Shown here in pieces: positions 1 through 5,411 of a DNA stretch of 6,215 nucleotides. The notes beneath the pieces were generated by a model, which was given only the letters and a program-made list of their open reading frames with translations, was not told where the DNA came from and did no database searches. The stretch's first letter is position 1; the number at the start of each line of letters is the position of its first letter. The stretch lies in contig JAOUGB010000154.1 of assembly GCA_029857875.1 (NCBI GenBank), forward strand, positions 1 to 6,215. Direction: 5' to 3'. The DNA comes from Desulfobacteraceae bacterium. GTDB taxonomy: Bacteria > Desulfobacterota > Desulfobacteria > Desulfobacterales > UBA11574. The translations under genes and the position numbers were made by a program.

Positions 1-237
1 AAAAAGGTACTCGAGAATGAAGTGCGCATTACCGGCATTTTCATGGAAGTGCTCGAACGTTTGATTTCATCCGGTGAATTATCACATTTAAGTGAGCGCT
101 CCATGGAACTTGTTGCACACAACATTTCTGTCTTGGGCCATATGTGGACGTTTCGGCGCTGGTTTCTTGCCCGACACTACAGTATTGAAGATTATATCGA
201 GCTCCAAACCGAATTTATTCTTGGAATATCAAGGTAG
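1..237 (+). CDS. C-terminal part of a probable TetR/AcrR-family transcriptional regulator (5' truncated by window edge)
   Basis: The reading frame is open from base 1 and ends at the TAG at 235-237, giving 78 residues; the true start lies upstream, so the internal GTG at 22 is not taken as the start. The visible part is all-helical in character and contains the stretch HMWTFRRWFLARHYSIEDYI followed by a glutamine-threonine-glutamate segment. From memory this resembles the C-terminal ligand-binding and dimerisation domain of TetR-type regulators found beside acyl-CoA metabolism genes. The DNA-binding helix-turn-helix would be in the missing N-terminal part, so the family call rests on the C-terminal half only. 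The gene has the same orientation as the mutase gene that begins 319 bp downstream, which fits a regulator sensing an acyl-CoA and controlling that gene. That regulatory link is inference. No clear hairpin terminator follows the stop codon. Confidence 0.6.
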   Translation, partial: KKVLENEVRITGIFMEVLERLISSGELSHLSERSMELVAHNISVLGHMWTFRRWFLARHYSIEDYIELQTEFILGISR

Positions 238-318
238 AATTCCTGTTACTAAGGAGTACAAACCCTATTCGACATTTTTTACTGATATGCTGACTTAGAT
301 ATCAAAACAGAAAAAGTT

Positions 319-449
319 ACAAGTGCCTAAAGTGAGCTAAAGTGAACTAAAATTTAAGGAATTTTTTAGGCAATTATATTTTAATGACAGCGCGTTAGCG
401 CTACCTAAACTTTAGGCACTTTAGATCACTTCAAACTTTAGGCACTTGT
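319..449. repeat. 131-bp inverted-repeat element with iterated AAGTG-CTAA motifs in both arms
   Basis: The ends are a perfect 15-bp inverted repeat: ACAAGTGCCTAAAGT at 319-333 and its reverse complement at 435-449. The left arm carries three + strand copies of a motif AAGTG(N1-2)CTAA at 321-330, 330-340 and 340-350. The right arm carries three copies in the opposite orientation at 412-421, 421-431 and 438-447. The motifs follow each other at roughly 10 bp, close to one helical turn, apart from a longer step between the last two. A 15-bp segment is also directly repeated in the right arm (407-421 and 433-447). The middle is AT-rich with a small GC hairpin (AGCGC at 389-393, GCGCT at 398-402). 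There is no room for a transposase. It may be a dispersed non-autonomous element (MITE or REP-like) or a multi-site protein-binding region. Confidence 0.7.
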
Positions 450-503
450 GAGAAGGCTTCGGTAACATTTCAATTGGTAAGGGTTATGCCGAGTATCTAA
501 TTT

Positions 504-517
504 ACTTATTAGTAAGT
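504..517. promoter_or_regulatory. Possible operator dyad upstream of icmF
   Basis: ACTTATTAGTAAGT has 5-bp inverted arms (ACTTA at 504-508, TAAGT at 513-517) around a 4-bp centre. It lies 39 bp before the icmF start codon and downstream of the TetR-like gene, the place where a regulator dimer site would be expected. The dyad is short and AT-rich, so it could occur by chance. No second copy was found upstream of the thiolase gene, which weakens the case. Confidence 0.25.
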
Positions 518-545
518 CAAAACTCAATCATTTAATAAATCGATT

Positions 546-551
546 AAGGAG
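546..551 (+). promoter_or_regulatory. Ribosome binding site of icmF
   Basis: AAGGAG is a strong Shine-Dalgarno match. It sits 5 nt before ATG 557 and 11 nt before a second in-frame ATG at 563. Both starts are usable; they differ only by the first two residues (Met-Thr). The upstream ATG is chosen, but the spacing does not exclude the second. Confidence 0.75.
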
Positions 552-556
552 AATGC

Positions 557-3500
557 ATGACGATGACAGTTGAAATCTACAATCCCAAACACCCCATCAG
601 GGTCGTCACCGCAACATCTCTTTTTGACGGTCATGATGCATCCATAAACATCATGCGTCGCATACTCCAGGATGCCGGTGTTGAGGTCATTCACTTGGGA
701 CACAACCGCTCTGCCCATGAAATCGTCGATGCTGCCATCCAAGAGGATGTTCAAGGAGTGGCGGTGTCGAGTTATCAGGGCGGTCATATGGAATTCTTTA
801 AATACATTATTGACCTTTTGAAAGAAAGAAATGTTCCGCATATCAGGGTTTTCGGTGGTGGCGGCGGGGTTATCATACCTGAAGAGATAAAAGAGCTGGA
901 ATCATACGGCGTCACTAAAATATATTCACCTGAAGACGGCGCCAAAATGGGGCTGCAGGGTATGATCCATCACATGATTAAACAGATGGATTTTTCTACG
1001 GTTAACAAGACCGATTTTGACTTTTCAGCGCTGTCACCGGACAACACGTTCATGGTTGCAAACCTGATTACCGCCGTTGAACAGGCCAAAGCACAGGAAA
1101 ACGGCCACCTTGCCTCACTCAGATCTCAAATCCGAAAAAAAATCGGTAAACGAAAAACACCGGTTATCGGTATTACCGGAACCGGTGGGGCCGGGAAATC
1201 GTCCCTGACAGATGAACTTATTCTGAGAATTCTAAATGATCTTAAACATATTCATCTGGCAATCATCAGCAGCGATCCATCCCGTCGTAAAACCGGCGGT
1301 GCGCTTTTAGGTGACAGAATACGTATGAATGCCATCGAAAATCCAAGGGTTTATATGCGGAGCCTTGCAACCCGAGGATCACAGACAGAAATCCCCCATG
1401 CCCTGGCAGAAGCTATAGATGTTGCGAAAGCCGCGGGCTTTGACCTTGTAATTGCCGAAACAGCAGGAATCGGACAGGGAGATTCGAGTATCACCGACCT
1501 TGTTGATTTATCGATCTATGTGATGACCAGTGAATTCGGGGCTGCCACCCAGCTCGAAAAAATAGACATGCTCGATTTTGCCCACCTTATTGTCGTGAAC
1601 AAATATGAGAAACGGGGCAGCGAGGATGCGGTGCGCGATGTGCGCAAACAGGTACAGCGTAACCGTAAGGCATGGGACAAATCCCCCGAAGAAATGCCTG
1701 TTTACGGAACCATTGCTTCCAAATTTAACGACGATGGCGTTACGGCCCTGTATCATGGGATTATCGATGCATTGTCAGAAAGAACAGGGATTGTATTGGA
1801 TTCGAGTCTTTCCAGACCAAAAGAAAAGACCTCTACATCCAAAACAATTATAATTCCTCCGGAACGAACCCGTTACCTTGCTGAAATCGCCGCCACAATT
1901 AGAAAATATCATCAAGAAACCAAAGAGCAGGCAGATGCGGTCCGAAAGGTCTGGCATTTCAAGGAGACCGCAACGACTGTAGCCGGGGATAGTCTTATAG
2001 CCGATACATCACAGGTTTTAAATCGGCTCAAGATGGAAATTGAAAAGGTTGAAAACACACTGCATTCCGAGACAACCCGTCTGCTCAATGACTGGGAAGA
2101 TATCAAAAAGACTTACACTAAAGATGAGCTTACATACCATGTTCGGAACCGGGAAGTTAGTGTTCCACTTTACATAACGTCATTGGCGCATACAAGAATT
2201 CCGAAGATTGTACTTCCAAAGTATAAGGACCCCGGAGAAATTTACACCTGGTTGAGAGAAGAAAATATTCCCGGTCGCTTTCCCTTTACCTCAGGTGTTT
2301 TTCCGTTAAGACGAGTTGACGAAGATCCAACACGTATGTTTGCAGGAGAAGGAGACCCTGCAAGGACCAACATACGATTCAAGCTTTTATCTGCTGATGC
2401 CAAGGCCAAACGTCTGTCCACGGCATTTGATTCTGTCACATTATACGGGTACGATCCGGACATAAGACCGGATATCTACGGCAAAGTCGGTACTTCCGGA
2501 GTCAGTATATGTACCCTTGACGATGTGAAGGTGCTTTATGACGGTTTTAATTTGTGCGCGCCCAACACATCTGTTTCAATGACCATCAACGGACCTGCTC
2601 CCATCATACTTGCCATGTTTTTAAATACCGCCGTCGATCAACAGGTTGATTTGTTTCGAGCCCGAGAAAAAAAAGAGCCTTCAAAGAGAGAATACAATGG
2701 CATTCGATCCAAGGCTCTGTCCGATGTTCGCGGAACGGTTCAAGCGGATATTTTAAAAGAAGATCAAGGCCAAAACACCTGTATTTTCTCCATTGAATTT
2801 GCGCTGAAAATGATGGGAGATATCCAGGAGTATTTCATAGAAAACAACGTCCGAAATTTTTATTCGGTGTCAATTTCAGGATACCATATTGCCGAGGCCG
2901 GCGCCAATCCCATTACTCAACTGGCCCTTACACTGGCCAACGGATTTACCTATGTCGAATATTATCTATCCCGGGGGATGTCCATCGACAGCTTTGCACC
3001 CAATTTGTCCTTTTTCTTTTCCAATGGCATGGATCCGGAATATACGGTTATCGGGAGAGTGGCCAGACGTATTTGGTCTATGGCCATGAAGAATAAATAC
3101 GGCGGGTCCGCACGGTCTCAGATGCTGAAATATCATATACAGACATCCGGTCGCTCCCTGCACAGCCAGGACATCCAGCTTAACGACATCCGGACAACGC
3201 TTCAGGCACTTTGTGCAATTTATGACAACTGCAACAGTTTACACACCAATGCCTTTGATGAAGCTGTTACGACGCCGAGCAATGAATCGGTCCGGCGTGC
3301 TTTGGCTATTCAGCTCATTATCAACCGGGAATGGGGCCTTGCAAAAAATGAGAATTTGAATCAAGGCAGCTTCGTTGTCGAGGAGTTGACGCGGTTGGTG
3401 GAGGAAGCGGTTCTTGCAGAATTCGACAGGATCGCTGAACGTGGAGGTGTCCTGGGAGCCATGGAAACCGGTTATCAGAGAAGCAAGATTCAAGAGGAAT

Positions 3501-3835
3501 CAATGTATTATGAAAATTTAAAGCATACCGGCGAGTTGCCCATCATCGGTGTCAATACCTTTCGAGATCCTGATGCCGATTGGGAACAATTGAGCGAGTA
3601 CATTGAGTTGTCCAGGGCCACCGAAGGTGAAAAGAAATCACAGCTTAAACGTCTGGCGGCATTCAAGAAACGAAACAATAAAGAAGCTGATAATGCATTG
3701 CGACGTCTTCAGAGCGTTGCCCTGTCAGGGGAAAACATCTTTGAAGAGCTGATGGAGACCGTTAAGGTGTGCACCCTTGGCCAGATTACCCAGGCGTTGT
3801 ATGATGTGGGGGGGAAGTATAGACGAAACATGTAA
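557..3835 (+). CDS. icmF: Fused isobutyryl-CoA mutase IcmF (B12-binding domain, G-protein chaperone and mutase in one chain)
   Basis: The 1092-residue product is an adenosylcobalamin-dependent radical enzyme expected to interconvert isobutyryl-CoA and n-butyryl-CoA in the cytoplasm. Residues about 14-140 form the B12-binding domain, with the lower-ligand histidine in D24-G-H26, S71-S72 and the glycine run 100-104. Residues about 200-400 form the MeaI/ArgK-type GTPase that loads and protects the cofactor: P-loop GTGGAGKS at 208-215, D240-P-S-R-R, E301-T-A-G and base-recognition loop N348-K-Y-E. A helical linker (about 410-560) leads to the mutase barrel. There F595 (RMFAG) and Q739 (GQNT) occupy the positions that are Tyr89 and Arg207 in methylmalonyl-CoA mutase; the Phe/Gln pair is what characterised IcmF enzymes use for C4 monocarboxylic acyl-CoAs. 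H777 lies in SGYH. Length and domain order match the family with no truncation. Related isovaleryl/pivalyl-CoA mutase activity cannot be excluded from sequence. Confidence 0.96.
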   Translation: MTMTVEIYNPKHPIRVVTATSLFDGHDASINIMRRILQDAGVEVIHLGHNRSAHEIVDAAIQEDVQGVAVSSYQGGHMEFFKYIIDLLKERNVPHIRVFGGGGGVIIPEEIKELESYGVTKIYSPEDGAKMGLQGMIHHMIKQMDFSTVNKTDFDFSALSPDNTFMVANLITAVEQAKAQENGHLASLRSQIRKKIGKRKTPVIGITGTGGAGKSSLTDELILRILNDLKHIHLAIISSDPSRRKTGGALLGDRIRMNAIENPRVYMRSLATRGSQTEIPHALAEAIDVAKAAGFDLVIAETAGIGQGDSSITDLVDLSIYVMTSEFGAATQLEKIDMLDFAHLIVVNKYEKRGSEDAVRDVRKQVQRNRKAWDKSPEEMPVYGTIASKFNDDGVTALYHGIIDALSERTGIVLDSSLSRPKEKTSTSKTIIIPPERTRYLAEIAATIRKYHQETKEQADAVRKVWHFKETATTVAGDSLIADTSQVLNRLKMEIEKVENTLHSETTRLLNDWEDIKKTYTKDELTYHVRNREVSVPLYITSLAHTRIPKIVLPKYKDPGEIYTWLREENIPGRFPFTSGVFPLRRVDEDPTRMFAGEGDPARTNIRFKLLSADAKAKRLSTAFDSVTLYGYDPDIRPDIYGKVGTSGVSICTLDDVKVLYDGFNLCAPNTSVSMTINGPAPIILAMFLNTAVDQQVDLFRAREKKEPSKREYNGIRSKALSDVRGTVQADILKEDQGQNTCIFSIEFALKMMGDIQEYFIENNVRNFYSVSISGYHIAEAGANPITQLALTLANGFTYVEYYLSRGMSIDSFAPNLSFFFSNGMDPEYTVIGRVARRIWSMAMKNKYGGSARSQMLKYHIQTSGRSLHSQDIQLNDIRTTLQALCAIYDNCNSLHTNAFDEAVTTPSNESVRRALAIQLIINREWGLAKNENLNQGSFVVEELTRLVEEAVLAEFDRIAERGGVLGAMETGYQRSKIQEESMYYENLKHTGELPIIGVNTFRDPDADWEQLSEYIELSRATEGEKKSQLKRLAAFKKRNNKEADNALRRLQSVALSGENIFEELMETVKVCTLGQITQALYDVGGKYRRNM

Positions 3836-3847
3836 AGTTTCCAGTGC

Positions 3848-3969
3848 ATAAATAGCCCTTTTTCCGATGAGCGGCGTTCTCCGCGAGTTTACATCCTCAA
3901 CGTACGATAATTACGCCTCGGATGAAAACTCTTGTGCGGTCTTGCTCATCGAATAAATGCCTTATTTAT
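3848..3969. repeat. Nested imperfect palindrome of about 122 bp
   Basis: Five pairs of inverted segments nest in order: 3848-3854 with 3963-3969 (ATAAATA/TATTTAT), 3865-3872 with 3944-3951 (CGATGAGC/GCTCATCG), 3881-3884 with 3936-3939 (CCGC/GCGG), 3885-3890 with 3926-3931 (GAGTTT/AAACTC) and 3892-3896 with 3920-3924 (CATCC/GGATG). The stretch could fold into one long bulged hairpin as RNA or as a cruciform in DNA. It starts 12 bp after the icmF stop codon. It is most likely a dispersed palindromic repeat. A role as an mRNA 3' stabiliser or a small RNA is possible but unsupported. Confidence 0.55.
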
Positions 3970-4000
3970 AAACTAAAAATGTGTTTGGTGCTATTAATTT

Positions 4001-4144
4001 TAGAACCTATCTCAAAAACAATCTAAGTGTCCATGGCTGCGTTGTTAAACGGTTCAAAATGCTCACATACTACGTGTATGCTCCGCTTTATAACCGTTTA
4101 ACGCCTTGCCCTGAACTCTAATCTTATTTTTGAGATAGGTTCTA
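4001..4144. mobile_element. 144-bp MITE-like element with perfect 18-bp terminal inverted repeats
   Basis: TAGAACCTATCTCAAAAA at 4001-4018 is exactly the reverse complement of 4127-4144. Inside is a second perfect 11-bp inverted pair (GTTAAACGGTT at 4044-4054, AACCGTTTAAC at 4092-4102) and a central small hairpin (CATAC at 4066-4070, GTATG at 4076-4080). The element is too short for a transposase and has no open frame of note, so it would be non-autonomous. The outermost TA on each side may be a duplicated target dinucleotide rather than part of the repeat, but no longer target duplication is evident. Its autonomous partner cannot be identified from this window. Confidence 0.7.
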
Positions 4145-4150
4145 TATAAT
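4145..4150 (+). promoter_or_regulatory. Possible -10 box of a promoter for the thiolase gene
   Basis: TATAAT is a perfect consensus -10 hexamer lying directly at the right edge of the 144-bp element and 75 bp before the thiolase start. The sequence at the matching -35 distance (about 4122-4127, TCTTAT) is poor. The TTGAGA at 4130-4135 is too close, with only 9 bp between the two hexamers. In such AT-rich DNA the match may be accidental. Confidence 0.25.
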
Positions 4151-4161
4151 TCTAAAATTTT

Positions 4162-4198
4162 TCTCAAAATCGCCCCTTAGAAGATTTTGAGATAGGTT
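4162..4198. repeat. Short hairpin carrying a third copy of the MITE terminal sequence
   Basis: TCTCAAAATC at 4162-4171 pairs with GATTTTGAGA at 4183-4192 around an 11-nt loop. The right arm continues as TTTTGAGATAGGTT (4185-4198), identical over 14 bp to 4128-4141 in the right terminal repeat of the neighbouring element. It looks like a decayed or internally deleted relative of that element. It ends 15 bp before the thiolase ribosome binding site, so it would lie in the 5' untranslated region if transcription starts upstream. Confidence 0.55.
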
Positions 4199-4225
4199 AT
4201 AGAAAGAGAATAAAAGGAGATAGAT

Positions 4226-5401
4226 ATGAGAGAAGCAGTGATCGTGAGTGCGGTGAGAACACCATTAGGAAGTTTCAATGGTTCATTGGGGAATATCGGC
4301 GCCACCCGATTGGGTGCTGTGGTGATCGAAGCAGCGGTTGAACGGGCAGGTATTAAAAAGGATGCTGTCAATGAGGTGATTATGGGGATGGTGCTCCCGT
4401 GCGGCTACGGACAGAATCCTGCCAGACAGGCGGCTGTTATGGCTGAGATGCCTTTTGAGGTTGAATGTATCACCGTGAATAAGGTTTGCGGTTCAGCATT
4501 AAAAGCGGTGATGCTGGCTGCCCAGGCGATTCAGGTGGGTGATGCGGATGTGGTCGTTGCAGGCGGGATGGAAAACATGAGTATGGCCCCGTATTATCTT
4601 GAAAAAGGTCGTTTTGGATATCGCATGGGACCGGGCACGCTTGAAGATCACATGGTTCATGACGGTCTCTGGGATATTGTCAACGATTTTCACATGGGCG
4701 TTTCCAATGAGCTGTGTTCAGAAAAGTACGACATCAGTCGCAAAGACCAGGATCGTTATGCCGCAGAGTCGTATCGTCGTACACTTGAAGCCGTCCTCAA
4801 CGGTCGATTTAAAGATGAAATCGTTCCTGTTGAAATCCCCCAGCGAAAAGGCGATCCTGTTATTTTTAATCAGGATGAATGCCCCCGTGAGACGACCTTT
4901 GAAGCCCTTTCAAAAATGAAACCGGCGTTTAAAAAGGACGGAAGGGGAACGGCCGGTAATGCATCCATCATCAGTGACGGTGCGGCAGCCGTGGTGGTTA
5001 TGTCAAAAGACAAAGCCAGAACGTTGGGATGCCGGGTCATGGCGACCATCGGCGCTCAGGCATCTTTTGGTTTGGATATGAAATACCTTCTTGTGGCACC
5101 CATTTGGGCCATTCCCAAATGTTTGAAGAAGGAAGGGATTTCCCTTTCAGATGTCGATCTTTTTGAGATCAACGAAGCGTTCAGCGGTTCGACGGCGGCG
5201 GTGCTGAAGGAGCTTAACCTGGATCATGCAAAGGTGAATGTAAACGGCGGGAGTGTCGCTCTGGGGCATCCCATTGGTGCCAGCGGATGTCGAGTGCTGG
5301 TGTCCCTTTTGCATGAAATGATTCGACAGGACAAAAAGATCGGGGTTGCTTCGCTGTGTCTCGGGGGTGGGGAAGGTGTTGCCATGGTGGTAAAACGATA
5401 G
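4226..5401 (+). CDS. Acetyl-CoA acetyltransferase / acyl-CoA thiolase
   Basis: The 391-residue product is a complete thiolase, the usual length of the family. In degradative direction it would cleave acetoacetyl-CoA with CoA to two acetyl-CoA; the reverse condensation is equally possible. The catalytic residues are all present: nucleophile C88 in NKVCGSALKA, N316-E-A-F, H348 in ALGHPIGASG and C378 in SLCLGGGEG. The GGMENMS motif of the family is also intact. The region around residues 285-295 reads YLLVAPIWAIPK where textbook biosynthetic thiolases usually have an MGxGPVPA-like loop, so acyl-chain specificity should not be assumed. ATG 4226 is preceded by AAGGAG at 4214-4219 with 6-nt spacing. 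The dehydrogenase gene follows after 10 bp, forming a two-gene unit. Specificity for C4 is inferred from that neighbour and from icmF upstream. Confidence 0.95.
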   Translation: MREAVIVSAVRTPLGSFNGSLGNIGATRLGAVVIEAAVERAGIKKDAVNEVIMGMVLPCGYGQNPARQAAVMAEMPFEVECITVNKVCGSALKAVMLAAQAIQVGDADVVVAGGMENMSMAPYYLEKGRFGYRMGPGTLEDHMVHDGLWDIVNDFHMGVSNELCSEKYDISRKDQDRYAAESYRRTLEAVLNGRFKDEIVPVEIPQRKGDPVIFNQDECPRETTFEALSKMKPAFKKDGRGTAGNASIISDGAAAVVVMSKDKARTLGCRVMATIGAQASFGLDMKYLLVAPIWAIPKCLKKEGISLSDVDLFEINEAFSGSTAAVLKELNLDHAKVNVNGGSVALGHPIGASGCRVLVSLLHEMIRQDKKIGVASLCLGGGEGVAMVVKR

Positions 5402-5404
5402 GAG
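5400..5404 (+). promoter_or_regulatory. Ribosome binding site of the dehydrogenase gene, overlapping the thiolase stop codon
   Basis: AGGAG begins inside the TAG stop codon (5399-5401) of the thiolase gene and lies 7 nt before a GTG start at 5412. It decides the start: no ATG is available in frame before the Rossmann motif. The overlap suggests coupled translation of the two genes. Confidence 0.75.
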
Positions 5405-5411
5405 AGAAAAA

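Larger units (their letters stand above)
238..556. other. Intergenic region between the regulator and icmF
   Basis: This 319-bp AT-rich gap contains no convincing gene. From left to right it holds about 80 bp without recognisable structure, a 131-bp inverted-repeat element at 319-449, about 50 bp without clear structure, a short dyad at 504-517 and the Shine-Dalgarno sequence at 546-551. I could not pick out a convincing -35/-10 promoter pair, although one must probably exist between the repeat and the start of icmF. No cobalamin-riboswitch-like sequence was recognised. Confidence 0.7.
3836..4225. other. Repeat-filled intergenic region between icmF and the thiolase gene
   Basis: No coding sequence is supported in these 390 bp. 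They hold three palindromic elements side by side: a nested imperfect palindrome (3848-3969), a 144-bp element with perfect terminal inverted repeats (4001-4144), and a short hairpin ending in another copy of the same terminal sequence (4162-4198). The last 27 bp are purine-rich and include AAGGAG at 4214-4219, the ribosome binding site of the thiolase gene. None of the hairpins is followed by a T-run, so no classical intrinsic terminator for icmF is visible. Confidence 0.75.

Noticed and set aside
92..298. Open frame of 68 codons overlapping the regulator gene in another frame
   Set aside because: Most of it overlaps the better-supported regulator frame, there is no good ribosome binding site, and the product resembles nothing known.
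319..449. CRISPR array
   Set aside because: The repeated units are about 10 bp, occur in both orientations and have no spacers of uniform length.
238..556. Cobalamin riboswitch upstream of the B12-dependent mutase
   Set aside because: The gap was examined because of the cofactor, but no B12-box-like sequence or matching multi-stem layout was seen; the structure present is explained by the 319-449 inverted repeat.
524..841. Antisense open frame of 105 codons over the start of icmF
   Set aside because: It lies opposite a strongly supported B12-binding domain and its product has no recognisable features; it is a shadow of the coding strand.
557..3835. Methylmalonyl-CoA mutase large subunit
   Set aside because: The fused B12-GTPase-mutase order and the Phe595/Gln739 pocket residues fit IcmF; methylmalonyl-CoA mutases have Tyr and Arg at these positions and lack the internal GTPase.
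3848..3969. Intrinsic terminator of icmF
   Set aside because: The hairpin is long and bulged and is not followed by a T-run, so it does not fit the rho-independent pattern.
4130..4150. Standard promoter made of TTGAGA (4130-4135) and TATAAT (4145-4150)
   Set aside because: The spacer is only 9 bp, too short for a sigma-70-type pair; only the -10 match was kept, at low confidence.
4599..4919. 106-codon frame inside the thiolase gene
   Set aside because: It is fully internal to a complete thiolase with intact catalytic residues; a frame shadow.
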